64,000 nt of DNA from Loktanella sp. M215 (GCF_021735925.1 NZ_WMEA01000001.1:1518001-1582000), one strand, 5' to 3'; positions 25,572 through 34,248 are shown, counted from the first letter of the stretch. Program-made: numbers and translations. Notes: a model not told the origin generated them from the letters alone.

Positions 25572-27194
25572 TCAGGGCGTCAGCGTGATGGCCGCAGCAT
25601 GGTCGATGAAGACAAAGCCGTTGCCCGGCAGATCGAGAACGCCACCCCCCAGTGACCCGTGGTGCGGGCCGGTCAGGCTGGCGTGGCCCTTGATGCGCAA
25701 GGTCTTCGCGGTCTTCGACAGGTTGAACACGCAGGTCAGGTGCTGGTCGTTGGTGCTGCGCGTGAAGGCGAGGATCGGGTCAGCCGCGTCGATCCAGGCG
25801 GTCTTGCCGCGCGTCATGCAGGGGTGGGTTTTGCGGAAGGCGATGATCTCGCGGTAGAAGTGCAGGATGCTGTCGTTCGCGGCCTCCTGCAGATCGACGG
25901 CATGGGCCGCCTGCGGCGCCTTGACCGGCAGCCAGGGTGTGCCGGTGGTGAAGCCCGCGTTGGGGGCGTCATGGGTCCAGACCATCGGCGTACGGCAGCC
26001 GTCGCGCCCCTTGATGCCGGGCCAGTAGCGGATCGCCTGCAGGTCGGTCAGTTCCTCGAACTGCATCACGGTTTCCGTCTGGCCCAGCTCCTCGCCCTGA
26101 TAGATGCCGATCGTGCCCTCGAAGCTCATCAGCATCGCGGCGGACAGGCGCGCCATGGCCTCCTCTGACACTGCGTGATCCGCCCAGCGGCTGACGTGGC
26201 GGATCACGTCGTGGTTGGAAAAGGACCACTCCGGCTGGCCGTCGGGGGCACCCTTCTGAAAGCCTTCGATGCAGCCGCGAAAATGCTTCGGGCTGAAATC
26301 CGGTCCCAGCATGGCAAAGCTGTAGGCCATGTGCAGGCGTTTGCTGCCCTTGGTATAGGCCGCCATCAGGTCGATGGACCGCTGGCCCATGTCGCCGACC
26401 TCGCCCACCATCATGATGCCGTCGTAGCGGTCGCACAAGGCGCGCAGCTGTTCCAGAAAGCCCAGGTTCTCTTTCTGGTTCTTGTTGTGGATGTTGTCCT
26501 GCATCCCGTAGAGGTCCGTCGCCATGACCTGATGCGTCGCCTTGGCCGCCGGGTTCGACCGCAGTTTCTTGTCATGAAAGTAGTAATTCACCGTGTCGAG
26601 CCGGAAGCCGTCAAGGCCCCGGTCCAGCCAGAATTTCGCCGTGTCGAGGATCGCCTCGACCACGTCGGGGTTGTGGAAATTCAGGTCGGGCTGCTGGGAC
26701 AGGAAGTTGTGCATGTAATACTGCCCGCGCGTGGCGTCGAATTCCCACGCCGGGCCGCCGAAGTGGCTGTGCCAGTTCGTCGGCGGACTGCCGTCGGGCT
26801 TGGGGTCGGCCCAGACGTACCAGTCGGCCTTCGGATTGGTGCGATCCTTGCGGCTCTCGACGAACCAGGGGTGCTTTTCCGAGGTGTGGGACAGGACCTG
26901 ATCGGTGATGACACGCAATCCCAGATCGTGGGCCGTGGCCAGCATCGCGTCGAAATCCGCCAGCGTGCCGAAGATCGGGTCGATGTCGGTATAGTCCGAC
27001 ACGTCATAGCCCATGTCCGCCTGCGGGCTGGTGAAGATGGGCGAGAGCCAGATGCAGTCGACGCCCAGGCTGGCGACATGCGGCAACCGCCGCGTGATGC
27101 CGTTGAGGTCGCCGATCCCGTCGCCGGTCGTATCCTGATATGACCGCGGATAGATCTGATAGACCACCGCGTCCCGCCACCACTCGCGCATCAT
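25572..27194 (-). CDS. Alpha-glucosidase (GH13)
   Basis: Glycoside hydrolase family 13 enzyme of 540 residues, cleaving alpha-glucosidic disaccharides such as trehalose, sucrose or maltose. Motifs: WWRDAVVYQIYPRSYQDTTG at the N terminus, nucleophile Asp200 in DGFRLDTVNYY, acid/base Glu265 in MVGEVGD, and Asp329 in FSNHDVIR; region II reads DQVLSHTS, as in AglA-like enzymes. The ATG at 27194 is preferred because GGAG lies five bases ahead; another Met is five codons earlier. An AGCGCT-centred sequence at about 27213 resembles LacI-type operators. No sugar transporter genes are adjacent. Confidence 0.9.
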   Translation of the reverse strand: MMREWWRDAVVYQIYPRSYQDTTGDGIGDLNGITRRLPHVASLGVDCIWLSPIFTSPQADMGYDVSDYTDIDPIFGTLADFDAMLATAHDLGLRVITDQVLSHTSEKHPWFVESRKDRTNPKADWYVWADPKPDGSPPTNWHSHFGGPAWEFDATRGQYYMHNFLSQQPDLNFHNPDVVEAILDTAKFWLDRGLDGFRLDTVNYYFHDKKLRSNPAAKATHQVMATDLYGMQDNIHNKNQKENLGFLEQLRALCDRYDGIMMVGEVGDMGQRSIDLMAAYTKGSKRLHMAYSFAMLGPDFSPKHFRGCIEGFQKGAPDGQPEWSFSNHDVIRHVSRWADHAVSEEAMARLSAAMLMSFEGTIGIYQGEELGQTETVMQFEELTDLQAIRYWPGIKGRDGCRTPMVWTHDAPNAGFTTGTPWLPVKAPQAAHAVDLQEAANDSILHFYREIIAFRKTHPCMTRGKTAWIDAADPILAFTRSTNDQHLTCVFNLSKTAKTLRIKGHASLTGPHHGSLGGGVLDLPGNGFVFIDHAAAITLTP

Positions 27195-27278
27195 GTTGCT
27201 CCATGTCATGTGAGCGCTACCGTAGCAGCCGCGGTGGCAAGTGAAAGCCGCAGTGCAGCACAAATGAGGAGCGACAGG

Positions 27279-27701
27279 ATGAAAAGACCGACATGGGTCG
27301 GCATTGCCGGAATAACGGGCCTCATGTGGAACGCGCTCGTGCTGTTCCAGTTCATCGGATCCGTGGGCCGGACCGAAGCCGACTTCGTCAGTCAGGGCAG
27401 CACGGCAGCGCAGGCTGCAGCGCTGGTCAGTGTGCCGGTCTGGGCAGAGGCGGGCTTTGCGCTGGGCGCACTGGCGGGCATCGCGGGCTGCATTCTGATT
27501 GCGCGGCGCAGCCGGGCGGCGGTGCCGGTGCTGGTCCTGTCGCTGGCAGGTTATGCGCTGCTTTGCCTCGGAAACCTTGTGCAGGGCGTCTATGCCTTGA
27601 CGGGTGCGGGTCATATAACAGTCAGTGTCGTGCTGCTGGCGATTGCCGCGGGGCTGGTGGCGGCCGCGATCCATGGCACCCGGCGCCACATTCTGACGTA
27701 A
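27279..27701 (+). CDS. Small four-helix membrane protein
   Basis: A 140-residue protein with four hydrophobic stretches at about 7-27, 48-70, 78-97 and 106-128, joined by short polar loops. I do not recognise a function. Start chosen at MKRPTWVGIAG, after GAGGAGCGACAGG; upstream in-frame codons overlap the promoter of the divergent alpha-glucosidase. It ends 10 bases before the rhodanese gene, so the two are likely co-transcribed. Confidence 0.7.
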   Translation: MKRPTWVGIAGITGLMWNALVLFQFIGSVGRTEADFVSQGSTAAQAAALVSVPVWAEAGFALGALAGIAGCILIARRSRAAVPVLVLSLAGYALLCLGNLVQGVYALTGAGHITVSVVLLAIAAGLVAAAIHGTRRHILT

Positions 27702-27711
27702 GGAAATCCTG

Positions 27712-28104
27712 ATGCCGATCACACCCGTAGCCGACCTTGTCGCCGCCGCCCGTGCGCGGATCGCGGAAATCGATACACCCACGCTGATGGCGATGGCCGA
27801 CGACCCGGACGTCGTGATCGTCGATATCCGCGACGTGCGTGAACGGGCCAACGGGCATATCCCCGGCAGCATCCACGCGCCGCGCGGCATGCTGGAATTC
27901 TGGGTCGACCCGGCCAGCCCGTATCACAAACCGGTTTTTGCGCAGGACAAGCGATACGTCCTGCATTGCGCCAGCGGCTGGCGGTCTGCGCTCAGCGTTG
28001 CGGCCCTGCAGGACATGGGGTTCACCGCGTCCCACCTGCGCGACGGGTTCACCGACTGGGTGGCACAGGGCGGTGCCGTTGTCGTGCCGCCGCCGCGCGA
28101 TTGA
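27712..28104 (+). CDS. Rhodanese-like domain protein
   Basis: Single-domain sulfurtransferase-like protein, 130 residues, cytoplasmic. The fold is recognisable from VVIVDIRDVRERANGHIPGS at about 34-53 and the active-site loop with Cys86 in LHCASGWRS, followed by GFTASHLRDGFTDWV. Such proteins move sulfane sulfur or act in thiol stress; the specific role is not shown by context. AAGGAAATCCTG precedes the ATG. Confidence 0.9.
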   Translation: MPITPVADLVAAARARIAEIDTPTLMAMADDPDVVIVDIRDVRERANGHIPGSIHAPRGMLEFWVDPASPYHKPVFAQDKRYVLHCASGWRSALSVAALQDMGFTASHLRDGFTDWVAQGGAVVVPPPRD

Positions 28105-28155
28105 TCTTGCCCACGTCGCGGTCTAGATGCGGATCGCAAGCGAAGGAGACACGTC

Positions 28156-29175
28156 ATGCGGGTTCTTGTGACGGGCGGGGCCGGCTATATCGGCAGCCAC
28201 ACGCTGGTGGAATTGCTGGGGCAGGCGCATGAGGTCTGCGTTCTGGACAACTACGACAACTCCAGCCCCCGCGTGCTGGACCGTGTCCGCAAGCTGACCA
28301 ACGGCACCGTCTCGGCGGTCGAGGGTGACGTGCGCGACGATGCCACGCTGGGCCGAGTCATGGCGGAATTCCGGCCCGACGCGGTGATCCATTTCGCGGG
28401 CCTCAAGGCCGTCGGCGACAGCATGACCAATCCGCTGGGCTATTACGACGTCAACGTGAACGGCACCCTGCGCCTGCTGCGCGCGATGGATGCGGCAGGC
28501 TGCACGCGGATCATCTTCTCGTCCTCCGCCACGGTTTACGGCGAGCCGGTCTATCTGCCCTATGACGAGGCGCACCCCCTCAACCCCACGTCAGTCTATG
28601 GCCGCACTAAGCTGGTCGCGGAACAGATCCTGACCGACTGGGCGCAGGCGGGTGGCGGCAGCGCCGTGATCCTGCGCTATTTCAACCCGGTGGGGGCCCA
28701 CGCGTCGGCCATCATGGGCGAGGATCCGTCGGACGTGCCCAACAATCTGATGCCCTATATCGCGCAGGTCGCGATCGGAAAGCGGGCGCATCTGAACGTC
28801 TTCGGCGATGACTACGATACGCCCGACGGCACCGGGCAGCGCGACTACATCCATGTGGTCGACCTCGCACGGGCGCATGTCGCGGCGCTCGATTACGCGG
28901 CGGTCAATACCGGCGCGCGCCACTTCAACATCGGCACCGGTCAGGCCTATAGCGTCAAGCGCATGGTCGCGGCGTTCGAGGCGGCAACGGGCCAGCCGAT
29001 CCCTGTCGTCATCGCACCGCGCCGCGCCGGTGACATCGCGGCGATGCAGGCCGACGCCAGCCGGGCGCTGCAGGAACTCGGGTGGCAGGCCACCCATACG
29101 CTCGACGATATGGCCGCCAGCACCTGGGCCTGGCAATCGGCGAACCCTGACGGATACGGCACCGGCGGCGATTGA
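28156..29175 (+). CDS. galE: UDP-glucose 4-epimerase
   Basis: Interconverts UDP-glucose and UDP-galactose for envelope polysaccharide or galactose use. The 339-residue protein is an extended short-chain dehydrogenase with NAD motif GGAGYIG (7-13), catalytic Ser124 in SSSATVYG and Tyr148/Lys152 in YGRTK, and the GalE hallmark LRYFNPVGAHASAIMGEDP. GAAGGAGACACGTC precedes the ATG. It stands as a single gene behind the rhodanese. Confidence 0.96.
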   Translation: MRVLVTGGAGYIGSHTLVELLGQAHEVCVLDNYDNSSPRVLDRVRKLTNGTVSAVEGDVRDDATLGRVMAEFRPDAVIHFAGLKAVGDSMTNPLGYYDVNVNGTLRLLRAMDAAGCTRIIFSSSATVYGEPVYLPYDEAHPLNPTSVYGRTKLVAEQILTDWAQAGGGSAVILRYFNPVGAHASAIMGEDPSDVPNNLMPYIAQVAIGKRAHLNVFGDDYDTPDGTGQRDYIHVVDLARAHVAALDYAAVNTGARHFNIGTGQAYSVKRMVAAFEAATGQPIPVVIAPRRAGDIAAMQADASRALQELGWQATHTLDDMAASTWAWQSANPDGYGTGGD

Positions 29176-29203
29176 CCGACGGGGCGTCCGCCGCCGCACC
29201 ACT

Positions 29204-29229
29204 GGAACTAAATGACCGGCTGCGCTGTT
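29204..29229 (+). promoter_or_regulatory. Possible stress-type promoter ahead of the envelope module
   Basis: GGAAC, a 17-base spacer, then TGTT, resembling the GGAAC-N16/17-CGTT promoter of the alphaproteobacterial general stress sigma factor EcfG but with one mismatch. It is 76 bases ahead of the first gene of a stress-like module. EcfG is missing from many Rhodobacterales, so this is only a candidate. Confidence 0.25.
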
Positions 29230-29304
29230 TTGTCACCAATGACATCTGCGCGCCCGGTCCGGATCATCTGTCCGCACCTGGCCGCCCAGCCGAAGGACAT
29301 GACC

Positions 29305-29820
29305 ATGACCAATACCAATGATACCCTCCACGATGCAAAGCATGAAGCACAGGACGTCGCCCACGATGCCAAGGACCGCGCAAAGTCAGTCGTCGACGAT
29401 GTGACGGCGCAAGCCCGCTCGGTCGCGCATGATGCGTCCGAAACCCTGAAATCCGAAGTGACGTCGCGTGCCGACGCCGCCAAGGGTGCCGCAGCGCAAG
29501 AGGTCAACAACGTCGCCAGCGCCCTGCGCAAGGCCGCCCAGGAAAGCCGCAGCGGCAGCGCGCAGGAACGCACCTTCGGCCAGATCGCCGATTCGCTGGC
29601 CGACGCCTCTGACGCGATCGCCAACAAGGATCTGGGGACCGCGATCAGCGATGTGGGTGAATTCGCCCGCCGCAACCCGCTGACCTTCCTCGCCGGTGCG
29701 GCATTTGCTGGCTTCGCCATCAGCCGTTTCGTCAAGGCATCGGACCGTCACACCATCGCGACCAACGAAGAGTTCATGCCGCCGCGCCACGGCAATGCAG
29801 ACTTCGACGGACGGGCCTGA
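29305..29820 (+). CDS. YqjD/ElaB-like helical protein with C-terminal membrane anchor
   Basis: A 171-residue protein, almost entirely helical and rich in Ala, Asp, Lys and Val (HDAKHEAQDVAHDAKDRAK), followed by FARRNPLTFLAGAAFAGFAI at about 129-148, the short membrane anchor seen in YqjD/ElaB-type ribosome- or membrane-associated stress proteins. AAGGA lies seven bases ahead of the chosen ATG; another Met is two codons upstream. First gene of a four-gene module with a holin-type protein, DUF3618 and a second YqjD-like protein. Confidence 0.75.
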   Translation: MTNTNDTLHDAKHEAQDVAHDAKDRAKSVVDDVTAQARSVAHDASETLKSEVTSRADAAKGAAAQEVNNVASALRKAAQESRSGSAQERTFGQIADSLADASDAIANKDLGTAISDVGEFARRNPLTFLAGAAFAGFAISRFVKASDRHTIATNEEFMPPRHGNADFDGRA

Positions 29821-29822
29821 AC

Positions 29823-30221
29823 ATGGATCGCCAAGACCCCCGCAGCACCGGTTCGTTGCTGACCGACGTCTTGGGCAGCATCGGCAACCTCCTGCGCCAG
29901 GAGGTTGACCTGGCCCGCGCCGAGGTTGACGAAAACCTCAAGCGGGCCGGCGCAGCACTGGGCCTTCTGGTCGCGGCCGTCATTCTGGCCTTCATCGGGC
30001 TGTCGGTCCTGTCGACCGCCGCGATCTCGGCGCTCGTGCTGGCTGGCATCAGCCAGCTTTGGGCGACACTGCTGGTAGGCCTCGTCGTGCTGTTGATCGC
30101 CGTGATCATGGTGATCATCGGCCTCAAGCGGCTGAAGCTGTCCAGCATCGCACCCAGCCGTGCGGCGCGCAGCCTGAAAGCCGACGCGCACATGATGAAG
30201 GAAGCCTACAATGACCGATGA
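29823..30221 (+). CDS. Holin-superfamily (Holin-X/YqjE-like) membrane protein
   Basis: A 132-residue protein with a polar N-terminal helix (LLTDVLGSIGNLLRQEVDLA), two long membrane helices at about 45-70 and 76-100, and a basic tail. This layout fits the Holin-X (actinobacterial holin superfamily III) / YqjE group, which despite the name is a chromosomal envelope protein and not a lysis gene. It starts 2 bases after the previous stop and overlaps the next gene by 11 bases. There are no phage genes around it. Confidence 0.8.
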   Translation: MDRQDPRSTGSLLTDVLGSIGNLLRQEVDLARAEVDENLKRAGAALGLLVAAVILAFIGLSVLSTAAISALVLAGISQLWATLLVGLVVLLIAVIMVIIGLKRLKLSSIAPSRAARSLKADAHMMKEAYNDR

Positions 30222-30780
30222 CCGTCGCACACCGTCAGAGATCGAGGCCGAGATCGCCGCAGAGCGCGCAAAGCTCAGCACCGATCTGGAAACGCTGCAG
30301 GATCGCCTGACCGTGGATGGCCTGATGGACGAAGTCCGTCTTCAGGTCCGCGGCCAGATCGACGCGGTGACGGCGCAGTTGCGCGGCCAGATCGGGACCG
30401 TCTCGAACGAGGTCGCCGTCTCTTTGCGCGACCAGATTGCCACGACCAGCCGCACGGTCAGTCGTGCAGCGTCGCAGAATCCCTGGCCCTTTGCCGTGAT
30501 CGGTGCGGGTCTGGCGTGGCTGGCGATCAGTTCCGCCTTGCCCGACCGTGGCGCGCGCAAGCGGCCCCGTATCGGCATGGCCCCGATCAAGCGGACTGTG
30601 CCGGTCAAGCCTGCCGCATATGACAACAGCCCTGCCGACATGGCTGCCGCCCGCCTGGAAGACGAAGCGGACGATTGGGCCGCGTCGGTCCTCGACAGCG
30701 GGTCCAATCCGATCCCGCCCTATGATCCCGAACCCACATGGGCCCGCGATGACACGAATTTGACGACGTCACGCCGCTGA
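30211..30780 (+). CDS. DUF3618 family protein
   Basis: A 189-residue protein beginning with the DUF3618 pattern RTPSEIEAEIAAERAKLSTD and LETLQDRLT, a coiled middle with repeated VRGQID/LRGQIG segments, an AASQNPWPFAVIGAGLAWL hydrophobic segment at about 87-105 and a polar C-terminal tail. DUF3618 proteins are found next to holin-type and YqjD-like genes in Alphaproteobacteria; no biochemical role is established. The start overlaps the holin-type gene end by 11 bases. Confidence 0.85.
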   Translation: MTDDRRTPSEIEAEIAAERAKLSTDLETLQDRLTVDGLMDEVRLQVRGQIDAVTAQLRGQIGTVSNEVAVSLRDQIATTSRTVSRAASQNPWPFAVIGAGLAWLAISSALPDRGARKRPRIGMAPIKRTVPVKPAAYDNSPADMAAARLEDEADDWAASVLDSGSNPIPPYDPEPTWARDDTNLTTSRR

Positions 30781-30840
30781 CCCTCATCTGCCGGGGACCA
30801 GACCGGTCCGCCCGGCACCCGAACAACGAAGGAAACCGCC

Positions 30841-31467
30841 ATGAATACCTCTGCCAATGACATGATGAACGACGCCAAGGACAACGCCCGCGAAATGGCG
30901 CATGACACCAATCAGACCGCCCACGGCCTTGCCCACCGCGCCAACGAAAAGATGCACCAGCTTAGCCATGACGTCAGCGCCGAGGCCCGCCGCCTGCGCG
31001 ACCGTCTGGCCGAAGGCACTGACGATCTGTCCGAAGCGGCCCGCGAGCGTGTCATCGCCGCCCGCCACCGCGCCCTTGACGCGCGCCGTCAGGCCAGCCG
31101 CGCCATCGCCGATGGCCGCGATGCGGCAACCGATCTTTATGACCGTCAGCCGCTGGTCGTGGGTGCCTTGGCCTTTGCCGTCGGCGCCGCCGTGGCCGCC
31201 CTGCTGCCCAAGACGCGGACCGAGGATTCCTATCTGGGCGCCCGGCGCGATGCGCTGATGGACGAAGCCGACCGGATCTTCCACGAGGAAAAATCCCGCG
31301 CCACCCGCGCTTTCGAAGCGGCCCGGTCAGAATTCGAAACCGCAGCCCACGACGCGACCGAAGCCGCAGGTGCTGCCTTGAAAGACGTCGCAGCGACAGC
31401 CGAACACAAGGCGCGCGAGGCTGCCGACACGGCCGCCGATAAGGCCAAAAAGGCCGCGAACAAGTAA
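30841..31467 (+). CDS. YqjD/apolipoprotein-like long helical membrane-anchored protein
   Basis: A 208-residue, nearly all-helical protein. N-terminal amphipathic repeats (MNDAKDNAREMAHDTNQTA) resemble those of the first gene of the module; one short membrane segment at about 100-117 follows DRQPLVVGALAFAVG; a second long helix made of Ala/Glu/Lys-rich 11-residue-like repeats ends in KAREAADTAADKAKKAANK. It may coat or stiffen the inner membrane, or act as in LEA-like desiccation proteins; this is inference from composition. GAAGGAAACCGCC precedes the ATG. The module ends at a strong terminator. Confidence 0.75.
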   Translation: MNTSANDMMNDAKDNAREMAHDTNQTAHGLAHRANEKMHQLSHDVSAEARRLRDRLAEGTDDLSEAARERVIAARHRALDARRQASRAIADGRDAATDLYDRQPLVVGALAFAVGAAVAALLPKTRTEDSYLGARRDALMDEADRIFHEEKSRATRAFEAARSEFETAAHDATEAAGAALKDVAATAEHKAREAADTAADKAKKAANK

Positions 31468-31490
31468 CGCATAAGCCAGTCGCGAACAAA

Positions 31491-31526
31491 AAAAGGGGGG
31501 GCCGCAGGATTTGCGGCCCCCCTTTT
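31491..31526. terminator. Bidirectional intrinsic terminator
   Basis: AAAAGGGGGGGCCGCA and TGCGGCCCCCCTTTT arms around a short loop, with A and T runs on either side so that it can end transcription from both the envelope module and the convergent Crp/Fnr gene. Confidence 0.9.
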
Positions 31527-31550
31527 GCATGTCAGATGCGACAGTCCGCG

Positions 31551-32282
31551 TCAGCAGGCCCAGTTCACATCCAGACAGGCATAGCGATCCTTGAAGTTCA
31601 GCCGCGTTTCCCAGGCCGCGCGATCCGTGATGCGGATATACGGGCGGCTCAGCACAAGCTGCCCCGCCTTCTGCAAGCCGCGCAGCAAACGGTTGACGTA
31701 GATATCCGTCAGGCCCAGCGCATCGCCGATCTCCTTTTGCGAAAACGGCAGCGGGAACCGGTCGGACGTCTGCTCTGTCGTCTGTTCGGTCTTGGCCTTC
31801 ATCGCCAGCAGGAAATGCATCAGGCGGTCTTCGGCGCTGAACCGGGTGATCGCGTGCAACCGGTCGTTCATCGCCGTGGCGTCAAGGCTGCCTTGGGACA
31901 GCAGCATCGCAAACAGGCGGGGGTGGGATTGTCCCAGTTCGCACAGATCGGCACGGCTTAGCAGGTTGACGGTGCCGTCGGTCTGCATCGTCGTTTCGTG
32001 CTGCGGCAGGCGAAAGCCCAGATCCGACAAGCCCATCAAATCACCGGCCATGTAGATCTGCGTGATCGTCGTCTGATTGCCCGCGCTGCGCACCCGCGAC
32101 GCGGCCCATCCCGACCGCAGGATCGCGATTCGGTCGCAAGGCCGGTCGGCCGCGAACACCGGGTCGCGCTTTGCGCGCGGCTCTGCCTGCCCTTCCAGCC
32201 TTTGCATCGCGTCACGCTCTGATGCGTCCAGCGTCACGTGGCGATTCAGGCGGGTCAGAAAGGCGCTGTTCGAGTGTTTCAT
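31551..32282 (-). CDS. Crp/Fnr family transcriptional regulator
   Basis: A 243-residue regulator: cyclic-nucleotide-binding-like beta roll at about 20-140 and winged helix at about 150-220 with FSQKEIGDALGLTDIYVNRLLRGLQ as recognition region. The N terminus lacks the Cys cluster of oxygen-sensing FNR, so another signal is likely. It is divergent from the BKACE gene across a 226-base gap with a palindrome, and may control itself or that gene. Confidence 0.9.
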   Translation of the reverse strand: MKHSNSAFLTRLNRHVTLDASERDAMQRLEGQAEPRAKRDPVFAADRPCDRIAILRSGWAASRVRSAGNQTTITQIYMAGDLMGLSDLGFRLPQHETTMQTDGTVNLLSRADLCELGQSHPRLFAMLLSQGSLDATAMNDRLHAITRFSAEDRLMHFLLAMKAKTEQTTEQTSDRFPLPFSQKEIGDALGLTDIYVNRLLRGLQKAGQLVLSRPYIRITDRAAWETRLNFKDRYACLDVNWAC

Positions 32283-32379
32283 CCATCCATTCCTTGTTCA
32301 AAATGGCATCGGGGACGGCACTTTTTGCAAAGGGCACGTGCCGTCATCCATCAATATGGATCAACTTTTAAAAGGAGCG

Positions 32380-32391
32380 GAGCGATCGCTC
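32380..32391. promoter_or_regulatory. 12-base palindrome in the Crp/Fnr-BKACE divergent region
   Basis: GAGCGATCGCTC, perfectly palindromic, followed two bases later by TATAAA, which could be the -10 box of the BKACE gene promoter. AGCGATCGCT-type palindromes can be regulator sites, but GATC-centred words also arise by chance. The rest of the 32283-32508 gap shows a direct repeat ATCAA-TATGG-ATCAA only. Confidence 0.3.
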
Positions 32392-32508
32392 TATAAACTG
32401 GATTAATCGAAAGCCCTTCTTTCGCGGGTGACGTTACGGCATGCGCCATGCCTTTTCATTTTCATGGCGCCGGGCGATAACCCTTCCCAGACCCAGCCGG
32501 AGAGTTCC

Positions 32509-33339
32509 ATGACCACCCCCTGCATCATCTGCGTCGCCATCACCGGGTCCGTCCCGAAAAAGGCAGACAACCCCGCCGTGCCGATCAGCATTGCCGAACA
32601 GGTCGAAAGCACCCATGCGGCGTTCGAGGCGGGGGCCACGATCTGCCACGCTCACGTGCGCAACGCCGACGAGACGACGACCAGCGACCCCGACAAGTTT
32701 GCGGCCCTGCAGGAGGGGCTGCAAAAGCATTGCCCCGGCATGATCATCCAGTTTTCCACCGGTGGCCGGTCCGGTGCCGGTCAGGCGCGCGGCGCGATGC
32801 TGTCCCTGCGGCCCGACATGGCGTCGCTGTCCGTCGGATCGAACAACTTCCCCAGCCGCGTTTACGAAAACCCGCCCGATCTGGTGGACTGGCTGGCGGA
32901 CGAAATGGTGAAATACGACGTGAAGCCAGAGGTCGAGGCCTTTGACCTTAGCCATATCCTCGGCGCCGCGCGTCTGCATAAGGCCGGCAAGATCAAGGAC
33001 ACTCCCTACGTCCAGTTCGTCATGGGCGTGAAGAACGCGATGCCGGCCGACCGCGATGTGTTCGATTTCTATATCAAGACCGTTAACCGCCTGTTCCCCG
33101 GCGCGCCCTGGTGCGCCGCCGGCATCGGCAGCAATCAGGCGGTGTTGAACGACTGGGCGATCTCCAGCGGCGGCCATGCCCGGACGGGGCTGGAGGACAA
33201 CATCCGTCTGGACCGCGACACGCTCGCCCCCTCGAACGCAGCGCTCGTGCAGCGGACCGTCGCGGTCTGCGAAAAGTACGAACGCCCCGTGGCCACGTGG
33301 CAGCAGGCGCGCCAGATCCTCGGTCTGCGCCCTAACTGA
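32509..33339 (+). CDS. Beta-keto acid cleavage enzyme (BKACE, DUF849)
   Basis: Zinc enzyme that cleaves a beta-keto acid with acetyl-CoA to give acetoacetate and a CoA ester; the best known member acts in lysine fermentation (3-keto-5-aminohexanoate), others on different keto acids. The 276-residue protein has the Zn-binding pair His47/His49 in CHAHVRN, RPDMASLSVGSNNFPS and the C-terminal GLEDNIRL with its conserved acid. GGAGAGTTCC precedes the ATG. The substrate cannot be read from context. Confidence 0.9.
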   Translation: MTTPCIICVAITGSVPKKADNPAVPISIAEQVESTHAAFEAGATICHAHVRNADETTTSDPDKFAALQEGLQKHCPGMIIQFSTGGRSGAGQARGAMLSLRPDMASLSVGSNNFPSRVYENPPDLVDWLADEMVKYDVKPEVEAFDLSHILGAARLHKAGKIKDTPYVQFVMGVKNAMPADRDVFDFYIKTVNRLFPGAPWCAAGIGSNQAVLNDWAISSGGHARTGLEDNIRLDRDTLAPSNAALVQRTVAVCEKYERPVATWQQARQILGLRPN

Positions 33340-33342
33340 GCT

Positions 33343-34248
33343 CTAAAGCGGCCCCTGACCCATCGCGTCCTCGACGCAGGACGTGAACCGGTCGAGGGCC
33401 GCCGGCAGCCGCCGGTAGGGCGGAAAATAGGCGGTCAGCCAGATATCGGGCGTCCGCCACGCGGGCAACAGCCGCACCAGCCGCCCGTCTGACAATCCAT
33501 CGCGCAGCAGGAAATCCGGCAGCAGCGCGATGCCTTGCCCGGCGATCGCCAGTTGCGCCAGCAGATCACCGTTGTCGCAGGTGAACGTCGCAGGCACGCG
33601 CACCGGCTCTGTCAACCCGCTGATCGGGTCGGTCAACTGCCACTGATCGCCGTCGGCCAAATGGGCATAGGCAAGAGCACTGTGGCTGCGCAGATCGCCG
33701 GGCGCCAAGGGTGTGCCGCGCCGCGCCAGATATTCGGGGGCGGCCACGATCGACCGTGGCACCGGCGCGATCTTGCGCCAGATCGTCGATAGGTCCGTCG
33801 GTGTGCCCGATATCCGCAGCGCCATATCCAGATCGTCCGTCAGGATATCCACGAACCGGTCGGTCAGGCTGATCTGCAGGTCGATATCCGGCGTCTCTTG
33901 CCGGAACCGCACCAGCGGGGCCGCCAGCGCATGCAACCCGAACGACAGCGGGGCCGACACGCGCAGCGTGCCCTTCAGGCTCGTCTGGAACGCGCGCACA
34001 TCGTCTTGCGCCCGCGCCAGCCCGCCGACCAGCGGTAGCACCTGATCGCGGAACGCCGTGCCCGCCTGCGTCAGCGATACCCGCCGCGTCGTGCGGACCA
34101 GCAGTTGCACGCCCAGCCGCGCCTCCAGCTCTCCGACCGTGCGCGTGACCGACGACGGCGCCACGCCCAGTTGCGCCGCCGCCTGCACGAAACTATGCGC
34201 CTCTGCCACCGCCAGAAACGCCGCAATCTGTTCCAACTGTCCCGCCAT
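33343..34248 (-). CDS. LysR family transcriptional regulator
   Basis: A 301-residue LysR regulator with an N-terminal winged helix-turn-helix (EQIAAFLAVAEAHSFVQAAA, APSSVTRTVGELEARLGVQLL) and a substrate-binding domain from about 90. It is divergent from the dioxygenase/esterase pair, with clear inverted repeats of LysR type between them, so it very likely controls those genes in response to an aromatic or quinone ligand. Confidence 0.92.
   Translation of the reverse strand: MAGQLEQIAAFLAVAEAHSFVQAAAQLGVAPSSVTRTVGELEARLGVQLLVRTTRRVSLTQAGTAFRDQVLPLVGGLARAQDDVRAFQTSLKGTLRVSAPLSFGLHALAAPLVRFRQETPDIDLQISLTDRFVDILTDDLDMALRISGTPTDLSTIWRKIAPVPRSIVAAPEYLARRGTPLAPGDLRSHSALAYAHLADGDQWQLTDPISGLTEPVRVPATFTCDNGDLLAQLAIAGQGIALLPDFLLRDGLSDGRLVRLLPAWRTPDIWLTAYFPPYRRLPAALDRFTSCVEDAMGQGPL

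Noticed and set aside
29823..30221. Phage holin or lysis gene
   Set aside because: Family name only; no endolysin or phage structural genes nearby and the gene is embedded in a chromosomal envelope module.
32356..32370. FNR box in the Crp/Fnr-BKACE gap
   Set aside because: ATCAA-TATGG-ATCAA is a direct repeat and not the inverted TTGAT-N4-ATCAA.
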